Source: Novosphingobium sp.
Lineage (GTDB): Bacteria; Pseudomonadota; Alphaproteobacteria; Sphingomonadales; Sphingomonadaceae
Assembly (NCBI GenBank): GCA_027490345.1
Contig: JAIXYF010000409.1
Span: 1-35,753 of the forward strand
DNA: 35,753 bases
Direction of reading: 5' to 3'
Part shown: one piece after another, positions 9,102 to 18,418 of the stretch
Position numbering within the stretch: position 1 is the stretch's first letter
Layout: the number at the start of each line of letters is the position of its first letter
Notes under the pieces: generated by a model
Told to the model about the DNA's origin: nothing
The model's input: only the letters and a program-made list of their open reading frames with translations
Database searches by the model: none
Translations under genes and position numbers: made by a program

Positions 9102-12100
9102 TCCGCCGGAAAGGCCTCGGCAGCAGCAGCGGCCCGCTGATCGCGCGCGGCCTCCTGCGGATCATAGGACAAGACGCGGCGGCCAATCCAAGGACCTACG
9201 CGCTTTTCCAGACCATCGGCAAGGCTGAACCCGGCAGGCACAAGCAGCAGCGTAAGCAGCGTTGACAGTGCCAAGCCGCCGATCACCACGATGCCCATCG
9301 GCGCGCGCCAGCCGGCATCGCCGCCAAGCGAAACCGCTGTCGGCACCATGCCCGCAATCATGGCGACGGTGGTCATCACGATCGGCTGGGCGCGTTTGTG
9401 CCCCGCCTCGATGATCGCTTCGAGCTTGGGCGTGCCCTTGGCCATCTCCTCGATCGCGAAGTCGATCAGGAGGATCGAGTTCTTGGCAACAATTCCGAAC
9501 AGCATGAGCACGCCAATGAACACCGGCAGCGAAAGCGCCTGCCCCGTGGCCAGAAGCAGCAGCAGGCCGCCCAGCGGAGCGAGGAAGAGCGAGCCCATGT
9601 TAACCAGCGGCGAAATGAACCGGCGATACAGCAGGACCAGAACCGAGAAGACGAGCAAAACGCCTGCGGCCAGCGCCACCATGAAATTGGTGAGCATTTC
9701 CTGCTGCCAGCGATCTTCGCCGGCCGCTGCGTTGGAAACGCCCTGCGGAAGGTTCTTCATGATCGGCAGAGCCTTGATCGCGGCGTCGGCCGTGCCCTTG
9801 ACCACACCAGACGGCAGATCTGCGCCGATGAAGACGCGCCGGTTCTGATTGTAACGCTGAATGCTGGTCGGCCCCGAACCGAAGCCGATGGAGGCCACGC
9901 GCGAGAGCGGCACCGATCCGCCGGAGATGGTTGGCACCGGCAAGTTCTGCAATGTCGCGAGATCGCGGCGCGAAGCCACCGGCAACTTCACCCGGATCGG
10001 CACCTGGCGATCGGAGAGCGAGAATTTGGCGCTGTTCTGGTCGATTTCACCCTGCGTTGCGATGCGGATCACCTGGCTCAGTTCCTGGGTGGTCACACCG
10101 AGCGAGGCCGCCAAATCAAGATGCGGGATAATCACGATCTCCGGGCGACGCAGGTCTGCGCTGATGCGCGGTCCGACGACTTCCTTGAGCCCGCTCATCT
10201 GCTCGACCAGCGTTTGCGCGGTCTTCTGCAGAAGCTCGGGGTCCGAACCGGACAGCATCACGCTGATCGCACGGCCGGAACCGCCACCAGGGCCGCCGCC
10301 GTTCTGATTCATGAAACTGACCCGCGCATCGGCCACTTTCTGCAGGCGAGGGGTCAAGGCGCGTTCGAATTCGATGCTGGAGCGGGTGCGATCCCGCTTC
10401 AGCTCCATGAACACGCGGCCATTACCTTCGTTGATCCGTTCAAGCGCGACGTCGATTTCAGGCTCGTCCTTAACCAGCGCAAGCACTTCGTCGACCTTGC
10501 GCTCGGTTTGCTCGATCGTGGTTCCCGGCACCATTTCGATAGTGATGCGGCTGAAATCGCCGTCGGTTTCGGGGAAGAATTGCGACGGGATAAAGACAAA
10601 CAAGACCACCGTGAAGGCGAGCGAGCCCGCAGCCACGCCCATCATCCACAGACGGTGATCCCGCAGCCGCGCACGGAACCAGCGCCGCGGAAAGCGTTCG
10701 CGATAAGCTGTCACCCGGCTCGTATCCAGCGACCAGGTGAGCACTTTCATATAACGCTGGATCCAGGGCCCGTTACCGTGCTCTTCCTCACCATGCGCGC
10801 GCAGAAAATAGGCTGCGATCATCGGCGTGATCATGCGGGCAACCAGCAACGAAAACATCACCGCGATCACCACAGTGAGTCCAAAGTTCTTGAAGAACTG
10901 CCCGGAAACACCCGGCATCAGCGCCACTGGCAAGAACACCGCGACAATCGAGAAGGTCGTTGCCACGACCGCAAGCCCGATCTCATCTGCCGCATCGATG
11001 GCCGCCTGATAGGCTGATTTGCCCATACGCATGTGGCGCACGATATTCTCGATCTCCACGATCGCATCGTCGACCAGCACACCGGCAACAAGCCCAAGCG
11101 CAAGCAAAGACATCGTGTTGAGGGTAAAGCCGATCAGGCTCATCACCCAGAACGTGGGGATCGACGAAAGCGGGATAGCAATGGCCGAAACAATCGTGGC
11201 ACGCCAATCACGCAGGAAAAAGAACACCACGATGACAGCCAGCACCGCACCTTCGACCATGGCCGACATCGATGACTTGTACTGGTCCTTGGTATAGCCG
11301 ACGCTGGAGAAGAGCTGGATGAAGTGCACCCGGCCGCCTTGCTCCTTCTCGATCTTGCGCAGCTCCTTCACCGTCTCGTCGAAGACGCTGACATCGGATT
11401 CGCCACGCGCCCGGGCGATGCTGAAGGTGACAACCGGCTTGCCATTGTTCTTGGCGATCGAGGTGATTTCGCTGAAACTATCGCGCACATCGGCAACGTC
11501 GGATAGCCGCACCGTGCGTCCGCCCGAAATGCCGACCTGAGTCCGCGACAGTTCGAACGCGCTCGCTGCATTGCCCAGCACGCGCACGGCCTGACGCGAT
11601 CCTGCGACTTCGGCCTTCCCGCCCGCTGCGTTGATATTGACCTGCCGCAGCGCTGCGTTGATCTGGGTGGCGGTGACGCCCTGCGCCTTCATCCGCATCG
11701 GATCGAGAGTGACCGCGATCTCGCGGCTGACGCCGCCATTGCGTTCAACCTCGGCCATGCCGGGCACCGAAAGCAAGCGTTTGCGGACCGAATCGTCGAT
11801 GAACCACGACAACTGCTCGATGGTCATGTCATCGGCAGAGACGGCAAAATAGGCAATGGCATCCGACGAAGTCTGCGCCTTGATCACTTGCGGTTCAAGG
11901 ATGCCATCAGGAAGATCGCCTCGAACCTGATCGACTGCGTTCTTTACCTCATTGACGGCGGCATTGATGTCCGTGCCAATGACAAACTGAACCATCGTCT
12001 GGCTCGACCCTTCGGTCGCGGTCGAGCTCAGCGTGTCGACCCCCGCGATCGTCCGCACGGCAGACTCGATCCGCTGGGTGATCTGGTTTTCGATTTCGGT

Positions 12101-12277
12101 CGGCGCTGCGCCCGGCTGGGAGATGGTGACAATGACGAGCGGGAACTCGATGTCCGGCTGGTCCTGCACCTTCATGCCCATGAAGGCGACAATCCCTGCC
12201 AGCGTCAGGCCGAGGAACATGACGATCGGCACCACAGGATTGCGGATCGACCATGCGGAGATGTTGCGAAAGTTCAT
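9098..12277 (-). CDS. Efflux RND transporter permease subunit (HAE family)
   Basis: 1059 aa; NISAWSIRNPVVPIVMFLGLTLAGIVAF, VDDAIVEIENIVRHM, GIVAKNSILLIDFAIEEMAKG; typical RND duplication. Confidence 0.97.
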   Translation of the reverse strand: MNFRNISAWSIRNPVVPIVMFLGLTLAGIVAFMGMKVQDQPDIEFPLVIVTISQPGAAPTEIENQITQRIESAVRTIAGVDTLSSTATEGSSQTMVQFVIGTDINAAVNEVKNAVDQVRGDLPDGILEPQVIKAQTSSDAIAYFAVSADDMTIEQLSWFIDDSVRKRLLSVPGMAEVERNGGVSREIAVTLDPMRMKAQGVTATQINAALRQVNINAAGGKAEVAGSRQAVRVLGNAASAFELSRTQVGISGGRTVRLSDVADVRDSFSEITSIAKNNGKPVVTFSIARARGESDVSVFDETVKELRKIEKEQGGRVHFIQLFSSVGYTKDQYKSSMSAMVEGAVLAVIVVFFFLRDWRATIVSAIAIPLSSIPTFWVMSLIGFTLNTMSLLALGLVAGVLVDDAIVEIENIVRHMRMGKSAYQAAIDAADEIGLAVVATTFSIVAVFLPVALMPGVSGQFFKNFGLTVVIAVMFSLLVARMITPMIAAYFLRAHGEEEHGNGPWIQRYMKVLTWSLDTSRVTAYRERFPRRWFRARLRDHRLWMMGVAAGSLAFTVVLFVFIPSQFFPETDGDFSRITIEMVPGTTIEQTERKVDEVLALVKDEPEIDVALERINEGNGRVFMELKRDRTRSSIEFERALTPRLQKVADARVSFMNQNGGGPGGGSGRAISVMLSGSDPELLQKTAQTLVEQMSGLKEVVGPRISADLRRPEIVIIPHLDLAASLGVTTQELSQVIRIATQGEIDQNSAKFSLSDRQVPIRVKLPVASRRDLATLQNLPVPTISGGSVPLSRVASIGFGSGPTSIQRYNQNRRVFIGADLPSGVVKGTADAAIKALPIMKNLPQGVSNAAAGEDRWQQEMLTNFMVALAAGVLLVFSVLVLLYRRFISPLVNMGSLFLAPLGGLLLLLATGQALSLPVFIGVLMLFGIVAKNSILLIDFAIEEMAKGTPKLEAIIEAGHKRAQPIVMTTVAMIAGMVPTAVSLGGDAGWRAPMGIVVIGGLALSTLLTLLLVPAGFSLADGLEKRVGPWIGRRVLSYDPQEAARDQRAAAAAEAFPAE

Positions 12278-12293
12278 GGGCGCGGCTCGCTGC

Positions 12294-13520
12294 TCATTTG
12301 ACCGGGCGAGCAGCAGTTGAAGCAGAGTTCGCCTTTACAGGGCGAACGACGTCGCCGGGATTGAGGAAGCCACCAGCCCGCATCACCACGCGCTCGCTCC
12401 CGGACAGGCCCGACGCCACCACGATGCCCTGAGCCGTCACATCGCCTGTCTTGACCGTGCGGCGCATGACCTTGTTGGCCTGATCGATGACGTAGACGAA
12501 CGGGCCCTGCTGGTCAGAAAGTATCGCGGATTCGGGCAGGATTGGAGCGGTAACGGACCCGCTGCGGATCTGGGCGCTGGCAAAGCCGCCGGGTCGAAGC
12601 GCGGGATCATAGGCCAGCGCGATGCGAGCAACGCCCTCGCGCGTCTGAGAATCGATTGTGGGTGAAAGCTGCCAGATCTGACCCGTGAACGGCTTGCTTG
12701 TGCCGACCGGCGTTACATCGGCCGATTGCCCTACAGAAAGCTTGGCAAGATCGTTTTCGGCCAGACGGGCCTGCATTTCGAACTGCCCTTCCCGGGCAAT
12801 GCGGAACAGCACACCGCTGCCCGGACTGACGATCTGGCCCGGCTCCACACCGCGCGTGAGCACAAGGCCGGATGCCGGAGCAACGACATTGAGCCTCGCG
12901 CTGCTTGCACGCAATTGTTCAAGCTGAGCTGCTGCAACCCTAACTTGCCCGGTTGCAGCATCGCGGGTCGCGATCAGCCGATCGACATCCGCCTTCGAGA
13001 TGAACCCACGCTCAACCAATTTCAGCGCACGATCGAGATTGGCCTGAGCGATCCGCGCATTCGCTCGTTGGACTTCGATATTGGCGGCCTGTCCGGCAAT
13101 CTGCTGGGCCTGGACCGAACGATCCACAACAGCCAGCACTTGTCCGGCTCGCACCCAGTCACCTGCGTCCACGAGCACGTTGATAACCTGGCCGCCTTCG
13201 CCGGCGATCCCAACCGGCATTTCTCGGCGCGCGGCGATCGTGCCGCTGGCGGTGATTGAGCCCGTCACGCTGGTGAGACCGGGCGTGATAACGCTGACGG
13301 ACTGCGCTTGCGCGCTCCGCGATTCTTCCGTTCCAGTCGCGGCCGGCGTCCGGTGCATAAAGTAATAGGTAAGGCCCAAGGCGAGCGCGATCAACGTGCC
13401 TACGATCACCATGCGGCGCCGGCTGCCGTCGGGCACGCCGAAGTCACCATCGCCCGATGCCGGTTCGATAGCTGGCTGCAGCCCGTTCTTGATCGTCGAT
13501 TCGTAATTCATGTCGTTCAC
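12294..13520 (-). CDS. Efflux RND transporter periplasmic adaptor subunit (HlyD/MFP family)
   Basis: N-terminal TM, GSITASGTIAARREMPVGIAGEGGQVINVLVDAGDWVRAGQVLAVVD, RLNVVAPASGLVLTRGVEPGQIVSPGSGVLFRIA. Confidence 0.95.
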   Translation of the reverse strand: MNDMNYESTIKNGLQPAIEPASGDGDFGVPDGSRRRMVIVGTLIALALGLTYYFMHRTPAATGTEESRSAQAQSVSVITPGLTSVTGSITASGTIAARREMPVGIAGEGGQVINVLVDAGDWVRAGQVLAVVDRSVQAQQIAGQAANIEVQRANARIAQANLDRALKLVERGFISKADVDRLIATRDAATGQVRVAAAQLEQLRASSARLNVVAPASGLVLTRGVEPGQIVSPGSGVLFRIAREGQFEMQARLAENDLAKLSVGQSADVTPVGTSKPFTGQIWQLSPTIDSQTREGVARIALAYDPALRPGGFASAQIRSGSVTAPILPESAILSDQQGPFVYVIDQANKVMRRTVKTGDVTAQGIVVASGLSGSERVVMRAGGFLNPGDVVRPVKANSASTAARPVK

Positions 13521-13550
13521 GTGCCTTAGTCCCGGTCGGGCGCCGCCATC

Positions 13551-13619
13551 CCAGGGCTGGGTATTCCCTGGCCCGATGGAAGTGTATTATCTGACTATAT
13601 CACTTCCCGCAAGCGCGGG
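13551..13619. promoter_or_regulatory. Palindrome-rich promoter/leader of the RND efflux operon
   Basis: Three inverted repeats: CCAGGG-N9-CCCTGG (13551-13571), GGAAGTG-N16-CACTTCC (13578-13607) and CCCGC-AAGC-GCGGG (13606-13619). Confidence 0.5.
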
Positions 13620-13775
13620 TAGACACGCTGATGCCGCACGCCACCGACCGGATAGCGGACCATCCGACGAGTGACAATTATGGCTCGACAAAGAGCATGA
13701 ACATTTGATTCCATCGTGGCTTCGATGCCACCAGAACTGGATCCGGGCATTCGCCTTTTAGGGCACACCAAAGCA

Positions 13776-13807
13776 AATGGCCGCTCCGCACTTGCGGAAC
13801 GGCCATT
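13776..13807 (-). terminator. Intrinsic terminator downstream of sciP
   Basis: Minus-strand AATGGCCGTTCCGC-AAGT-GCGGAGCGGCCATT (14-bp stem, one U.G) 41 nt after the sciP stop; followed by TTGCTTTGG. Confidence 0.8.
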
Positions 13808-13848
13808 GTGAAATCGTGAACGTTCCGGCGCCCCTGCGCGCCAGACAA

Positions 13849-14148
13849 TCAGAACTTCAGCTGGCGCTCATAAAGATCGCGGTAGTGCTGGATGCGCGTC
13901 ACACGGAGGCCCTGCATGCCTGAACGATCAACCGCGCGCTGCCACGAGGCGAATTCTTCCAGCGTAAGGCTGTAGCGCTCACAGACCTCGTCGATCGTAA
14001 GCAGCCCGCCGTTAACCGCGGCCACGACTTCGGCCTTGCGCCGGACGACCCACCGAGTGGTCGAAGGGGGCGGCAGGCTATCCAGCGTCAACGGTTCGCC
14101 AAGCGGACCAATGACTTGCGACGGCTTGATTTTCTGGTTCTCAATCAT
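13849..14148 (-). CDS. sciP: CtrA inhibitor SciP (DUF1153 family)
   Basis: MIENQKIKPSQVIGPLGEPLTLDSLPPPSTTRWVVRRKAEVVAAVNGGLLTIDEVCERYSLTLEEFASWQRAVDRSGMQGLRVTRIQHYR. Confidence 0.95.
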   Translation of the reverse strand: MIENQKIKPSQVIGPLGEPLTLDSLPPPSTTRWVVRRKAEVVAAVNGGLLTIDEVCERYSLTLEEFASWQRAVDRSGMQGLRVTRIQHYRDLYERQLKF

Positions 14149-14509
14149 GTCGATTCTCGTTTGGTCGACGCTGCGGGGCGACGTCGGGAACTGCGCCCTT
14201 ATTGCCTGCCGTGTCATTTCCATTCACTGAAAAGGCGGGGTTAACAGCGCCTTCAGCTTCCATTTCAACGTATCTGAGCAACGCCGCAGCGGACCCGTGA
14301 AAACTTCCGCCCTCTCTGGCCTGCGTGCCCGCCGTGCCATGATTGTCCCGACTTCCGGCCAGAGCTGCCGCTGCGCCGCCGGCGAGTGCACCGCGGGTAT
14401 CGTGAGCCGCGACCAGCCGAGCGCATAGCTCGCTCCAGCCAAGCGGACGCAGCCTTCGGCTCGAATCGTCCGGAATGACATGCGGTGAATCGGGGAATCT
14501 CATCTCCAT
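14141..14509 (-). CDS. Uncharacterised small protein, overlapping the sciP start
   Basis: 122 aa ORF; stop overlaps the sciP ATG (ATGATTGA). No recognised family. Confidence 0.6.
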   Translation of the reverse strand: MEMRFPDSPHVIPDDSSRRLRPLGWSELCARLVAAHDTRGALAGGAAAALAGSRDNHGTAGTQAREGGSFHGSAAALLRYVEMEAEGAVNPAFSVNGNDTAGNKGAVPDVAPQRRPNENRHD

Positions 14510-14652
14510 GAGCCGGTCCCTAACCCATAGTCCTATAAAGGAGGGTAAAGCCGCCCTTCACCAAGAGTTAGGTTTTGACCAAAACGGACTGACCTCAGCC
14601 CCCCCCGTTTTTAGACCTGCCGCTTGCCCCGGAAAGGCTCTATGGGGCCCAA

Positions 14653-15873
14653 ATGCAAAACTACCCGGGCTCTTGCGGTGATTCTGCCGGCCCTCGCCCT
14701 TCCAATGAGCCCTCGCCCGCCTCTTCGCTTGATGCACGCGAGGCCGCTGACCTTTTTTCGCTTGCCGCCGCTGGGGGGCCGAAGCGAATCGTCGTTGCCA
14801 TGTCGGGCGGAGTAGATAGCTCGGTGGTGGCCGGGATCGCCGCAAGAAGCGGCGCCGAGGTCATCGGCGTGACATTGCAGCTCTATGATTACGGCGCCGC
14901 CACCGGCAGGAAGGGCGCGTGCTGCGCTGGCGACGATATCCGCGATGCCCGCGCTGTCGCTGATCGGCTGGGCATTGCGCACTATGTCTTCGATCATGAA
15001 ACCCGTTTCCGGGAAGATGTCGTCGAGCGGTTCGCGGACGATTATCTTTCGGGACGCACGCCGATCCCCTGCATTCGCTGCAACATGGGGCCCAAGTTCA
15101 CGGACCTGCTGACGATGGCGCGTGACCTTGGTGCCGACTGCCTCGCCACCGGGCACTATGTGCGGCGGATTGCCGGAGCACATGGCCCGCAGCTGCACCG
15201 TGCGGTCGATCCAGCACGCGACCAGTCCTACTTCCTTTATGGAACCACCGAAGAACAGCTCGATTTCCTGCGCTTCCCGCTGGGCGGCCTGCCCAAATCG
15301 GAAGTGCGCGCCATGGCCGCCGCGCTGGGACTGGGTGTTGCGGCCAAGCCGGATAGCCAGGACATCTGTTTCGTACCTGATGGCGACTACGCATCGATCG
15401 TTACGAAGCTTCGCCCGGAAGGTTCAGCGCCGGGCGAGATCGTCCACGCGGCAACCGGTGCCGTGCTTGGCACCCACCGCGGAGTAATTCACTACACGGT
15501 CGGCCAGCGTCGCGGCCTTGAAATCGGCGGGCAGAGCGAGCCACTCTATGTCACGGCACTCGATGCACCTGCCCGGCGCGTGATGGTTGGCCCAAAGGCC
15601 ATGCTTGCAGTGGGCTTTGCCAGGCTGGTTGAAACGAACCGCATCGGGCCGATGCCTGTAGGAACGCAGCTTGGTGCGAAAGTGCGGTCGCTCGCCAAGC
15701 CGGTCCCAGTGGTCATCGAGGGCGCCATGGGCAGCGGGGCTCCCTGTGCCATTCGCTTCCTTCAGCCCGAGTTCGGGGTCGCACCAGGGCAGGCGGCCGT
15801 GATCTACGACGAAGACCGCGTTGTCGGTGGCGGCTGGATCGAGGCAACGTCGCCTTGGGACAGCCAAGGGTAG
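14653..15873 (+). CDS. mnmA: tRNA 2-thiouridine(34) synthase MnmA
   Basis: [89 protein letters not shown]. Exact start uncertain. Confidence 0.97.
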   Translation: MQNYPGSCGDSAGPRPSNEPSPASSLDAREAADLFSLAAAGGPKRIVVAMSGGVDSSVVAGIAARSGAEVIGVTLQLYDYGAATGRKGACCAGDDIRDARAVADRLGIAHYVFDHETRFREDVVERFADDYLSGRTPIPCIRCNMGPKFTDLLTMARDLGADCLATGHYVRRIAGAHGPQLHRAVDPARDQSYFLYGTTEEQLDFLRFPLGGLPKSEVRAMAAALGLGVAAKPDSQDICFVPDGDYASIVTKLRPEGSAPGEIVHAATGAVLGTHRGVIHYTVGQRRGLEIGGQSEPLYVTALDAPARRVMVGPKAMLAVGFARLVETNRIGPMPVGTQLGAKVRSLAKPVPVVIEGAMGSGAPCAIRFLQPEFGVAPGQAAVIYDEDRVVGGGWIEATSPWDSQG

Positions 15874-15876
15874 GTC

Positions 15877-16248
15877 TTACTCGTCCCACGGCTCAAGAAC
15901 GCAGCCCGAGCCTTGTCGATAGGTGGCCGTCTGCCGCGCAATCAGCGGAAAGCGCGCCGTCACGCTGCGGGCAGACGTATCTTCCGCAAGCGTGATCAGT
16001 TGCATGCCCGGTTCGAAGTCCTTGCGGCAATCCCCCAGCGGTCGGCCGCCGACGAACCGGCACGAACAGGCAACCCGAGCCCCATAGGCGGCGCCTGTCA
16101 CGGCATAGCCATGCAGCTGCGGCCAGACGAATGCGCCCGCACCGCCCAAGATGGCAAGCGCCACGAACGACCAGCGCAAGGCCCTGCGGCGCGGTTGAGC
16201 GGTCTGCGAGGCAAGTTTGGGGGAAGCAGATGGTTTGGCCATTGCCAT
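15877..16248 (-). CDS. Uncharacterised protein with one TM segment and clustered cysteines
   Basis: FVALAILGGAGAFVWPQLHGYAVTGAAYGARVACSCRFVGGRPLGDCRKDFEPGMQLITLAED; convergent with mnmA with a 3-bp gap. Confidence 0.7.
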   Translation of the reverse strand: MAMAKPSASPKLASQTAQPRRRALRWSFVALAILGGAGAFVWPQLHGYAVTGAAYGARVACSCRFVGGRPLGDCRKDFEPGMQLITLAEDTSARSVTARFPLIARQTATYRQGSGCVLEPWDE

Positions 16249-16281
16249 TCCGGGTCGATCTGGAGGAAAGCTGGCCGCCTG

Positions 16282-17412
16282 ATGGCCCGCATGTATCTTG
16301 CCCTTATCGCCCCCCTGGCGCTTGTGCCAGCCCTGATCGGGTGCAGTCCGGTCCAGACTCCGGTGCAGCCTCCTGTTTCGGCTGATGCTCTAAGAGCCGT
16401 CTCCTCAAATCCCGGCATCCCGCGTGAAGAACTGGCGCGCCGGATCGACGGCCTGTTCAGCGCAGAGGATGCGGCTGAAACCCGTGCGGTGATCGTGATG
16501 CGGGGCGGGCGGATCATCGGCGAACGCTATGGGCCAGGGTATCACGAAAACACCCGCTTCGTGAGCTGGTCGATGGCTAAAACGATCACCGGTGTGATGA
16601 TCGGAATGCTCATTTCGGATGGTCGTCTGCGCTTGGACGAGCCGGCTCCGATACCGGCCTGGCAACGGCCGGGCGATCCGCGCGGCGAGATAACGCTGCG
16701 CCAGCTCCTGCAGATGCGATCAGGCCTGCGCCACGCCGAAGCGATTTCGCCGCCGTGGAGGTCGGACGAAGTGCGCATGCTGTTCCTTGATGGGCGCGAC
16801 GCAATGGCGCGCTATGCCGAGGATCAGCCGCTGCAGCACGAGCCGGGCCGGAAGTGGGTCTATTCCAGTGCGACCAGTGTGATTCTGGCCGATCTTGCGG
16901 CACGCGTTCTGGCTCCGGCACCCGATCCGGAAAGCCGCCGCCGGGCCGTTGCGGAATACTTGCGGACCCGCTTGTTCGAGCCTGCGGGCATGCGCTCGAT
17001 GCTGCCCGAGTTCGATGCTTCGGGCACCTTGATCGGTGGGAGCCTGATTCATGGCACGGCGCGGGATTGGGCACGTTTTGGGGAGTTCCTGCGCAATCGC
17101 GGTGCTGTGGCGGGTGCGCAGCTCGTGCCCCGCCAGTGGATCGACTTCATGGTCACGCCTTCCCCGCGCGAGTCGCAGTATGGTGCGCAGATCTGGCTCA
17201 ACCGCACCCCGACAACCGGCAAGCCTGCCCTCTTTCCAGACCGCGGGCCGCGCGATCTGTTTGCCTGCCTTGGTCATCTTGGCCAGTTTGTATTGGTCTC
17301 GCCATCGCGGCGGCTGGTCGTGGTGCGGCTGGGTAAGACACAGGAAGACCGACTTGATCCGGTGACGGCCCGGTTAGGCGACCTCGTTGCCCTGTTCCAG
17401 CAGGACGAATGA
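16282..17412 (+). CDS. Serine hydrolase, beta-lactamase-like, putative lipoprotein
   Basis: Start MARMYLALIAPLALVPALIGCSP (lipobox-like LIGC); SxxK in FVSWSMAKTITGVMIGMLISDGRLRLDEP; WVYSSATSVILADLAARVL. Confidence 0.9.
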   Translation: MARMYLALIAPLALVPALIGCSPVQTPVQPPVSADALRAVSSNPGIPREELARRIDGLFSAEDAAETRAVIVMRGGRIIGERYGPGYHENTRFVSWSMAKTITGVMIGMLISDGRLRLDEPAPIPAWQRPGDPRGEITLRQLLQMRSGLRHAEAISPPWRSDEVRMLFLDGRDAMARYAEDQPLQHEPGRKWVYSSATSVILADLAARVLAPAPDPESRRRAVAEYLRTRLFEPAGMRSMLPEFDASGTLIGGSLIHGTARDWARFGEFLRNRGAVAGAQLVPRQWIDFMVTPSPRESQYGAQIWLNRTPTTGKPALFPDRGPRDLFACLGHLGQFVLVSPSRRLVVVRLGKTQEDRLDPVTARLGDLVALFQQDE

Positions 17413-17419
17413 AACCCGC

Positions 17420-18400
17420 TCAGCGGACTGCGGGGCCGCCCTGTACGCGAAGTGCCGGGCTTCTGTCGTCGGCAGCCCGTGCAAGCAGATCATGGGCCGC
17501 CAAAGCAACATCATCGACATGGCCATCCGGATCGGGATGAATCAGGATTTCCACGCCGGGAAACGCCTCAAGCAGCTTGGCCTCGATCTCGTCCATGATC
17601 CGGTGCGCTTCGGTCACGGTCATCCGACCATCGACCCAGACGTGGAACTGAACGAAATCACGATTGCCGCTGGTGCGGGTGCGCAAGTCATGGAGGCCCT
17701 TGAGCTCTGGATGCTGCGAAACGACCGCAAGAAAGCGCTCGCGCTTTTCGAGCGGCCATTCGTGATCCATCAGCTGTTCGATGGCAGATTGCGACGCATT
17801 CCACGCACCCCAACCAAGCCACAAGGCGATGCCAAACGCAAATGCGGCGTCCGCACCCGCAATCCCGAACCAGTGATCAAGCGCAAGAGCCGCAATCACC
17901 GCCAGATTGAGCACCAGGTCGGACGAATAATGAAGGTTGTCGGTCGCAATGGCGAGGCTGCCTGTCGCCCGGATCACCCGACGCTGATAGGCCAGAAGCA
18001 GAACTGTGGCGACAATGGCGATGACAGATACGAGCATCCCCGCCCCTGCCTCTGCCGGCCGGCCGCCGCCAAGGAATGCATCAATCGCCCGCCAGGCCAG
18101 GCCAAGCGCAGACAGGGAAATCAGCACGACCTGAAACATCGCAGCAAGCGCTTCAGCCTTGCCATGGCCAAAGCGGTGGTTGGCGTCAGCGGGCTGCGCT
18201 CCGATCCAGACCCCGAGCAGCGTGGCGAGACTGGCAACCAGATCAAGCCCGGTATCGGCAAGGCTGCCGAGCATCGCCGTCGAACCCGTGGTGATGACGG
18301 CATAAGCCTTCATGGCGAGCAACAGAGCGGCCACCGCGATGCTGGCATAGGCGGCCCGGCGGTTGAGATCGCCGTGGTCGGGGCTGCGGGTCATGTCCAT
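17420..18400 (-). CDS. Cation diffusion facilitator family transporter
   Basis: GSTAMLGSLADTGLDLVASLATLLGVWIGAQPADANHRFGHGKAEALAAM and C-terminal ZT dimer domain (DFVQFHVWVDGRMTVTEAHRIMDEIE). Confidence 0.95.
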   Translation of the reverse strand: MDMTRSPDHGDLNRRAAYASIAVAALLLAMKAYAVITTGSTAMLGSLADTGLDLVASLATLLGVWIGAQPADANHRFGHGKAEALAAMFQVVLISLSALGLAWRAIDAFLGGGRPAEAGAGMLVSVIAIVATVLLLAYQRRVIRATGSLAIATDNLHYSSDLVLNLAVIAALALDHWFGIAGADAAFAFGIALWLGWGAWNASQSAIEQLMDHEWPLEKRERFLAVVSQHPELKGLHDLRTRTSGNRDFVQFHVWVDGRMTVTEAHRIMDEIEAKLLEAFPGVEILIHPDPDGHVDDVALAAHDLLARAADDRSPALRVQGGPAVR

Positions 18401-18418
18401 GCGAGCCTCGCTTCCCAC

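Noticed and set aside
9398-11017. 539-aa plus-strand ORF opposite the RND permease
   Set aside because: Shadow ORF from high-GC codon bias; Arg/His/Gln/Asp-rich low-complexity translation with no recognisable domain, while the opposite strand encodes a clear RND transporter.
14520-14590. Possible CtrA sites (CTAACCCAT, GAGTTAGG) and GTTTTG-AC-CAAAAC dyad between the sciP operon and mnmA
   Set aside because: Half-sites diverge from TTAA-N7-TTAA and spacing is wrong; too weak to call without footprinting.
14599-14606. C8 tract upstream of mnmA
   Set aside because: 47 nt from the annotated start and not at the SD or in a clear promoter; weaker case for slippage than the G9 tract at 3329.
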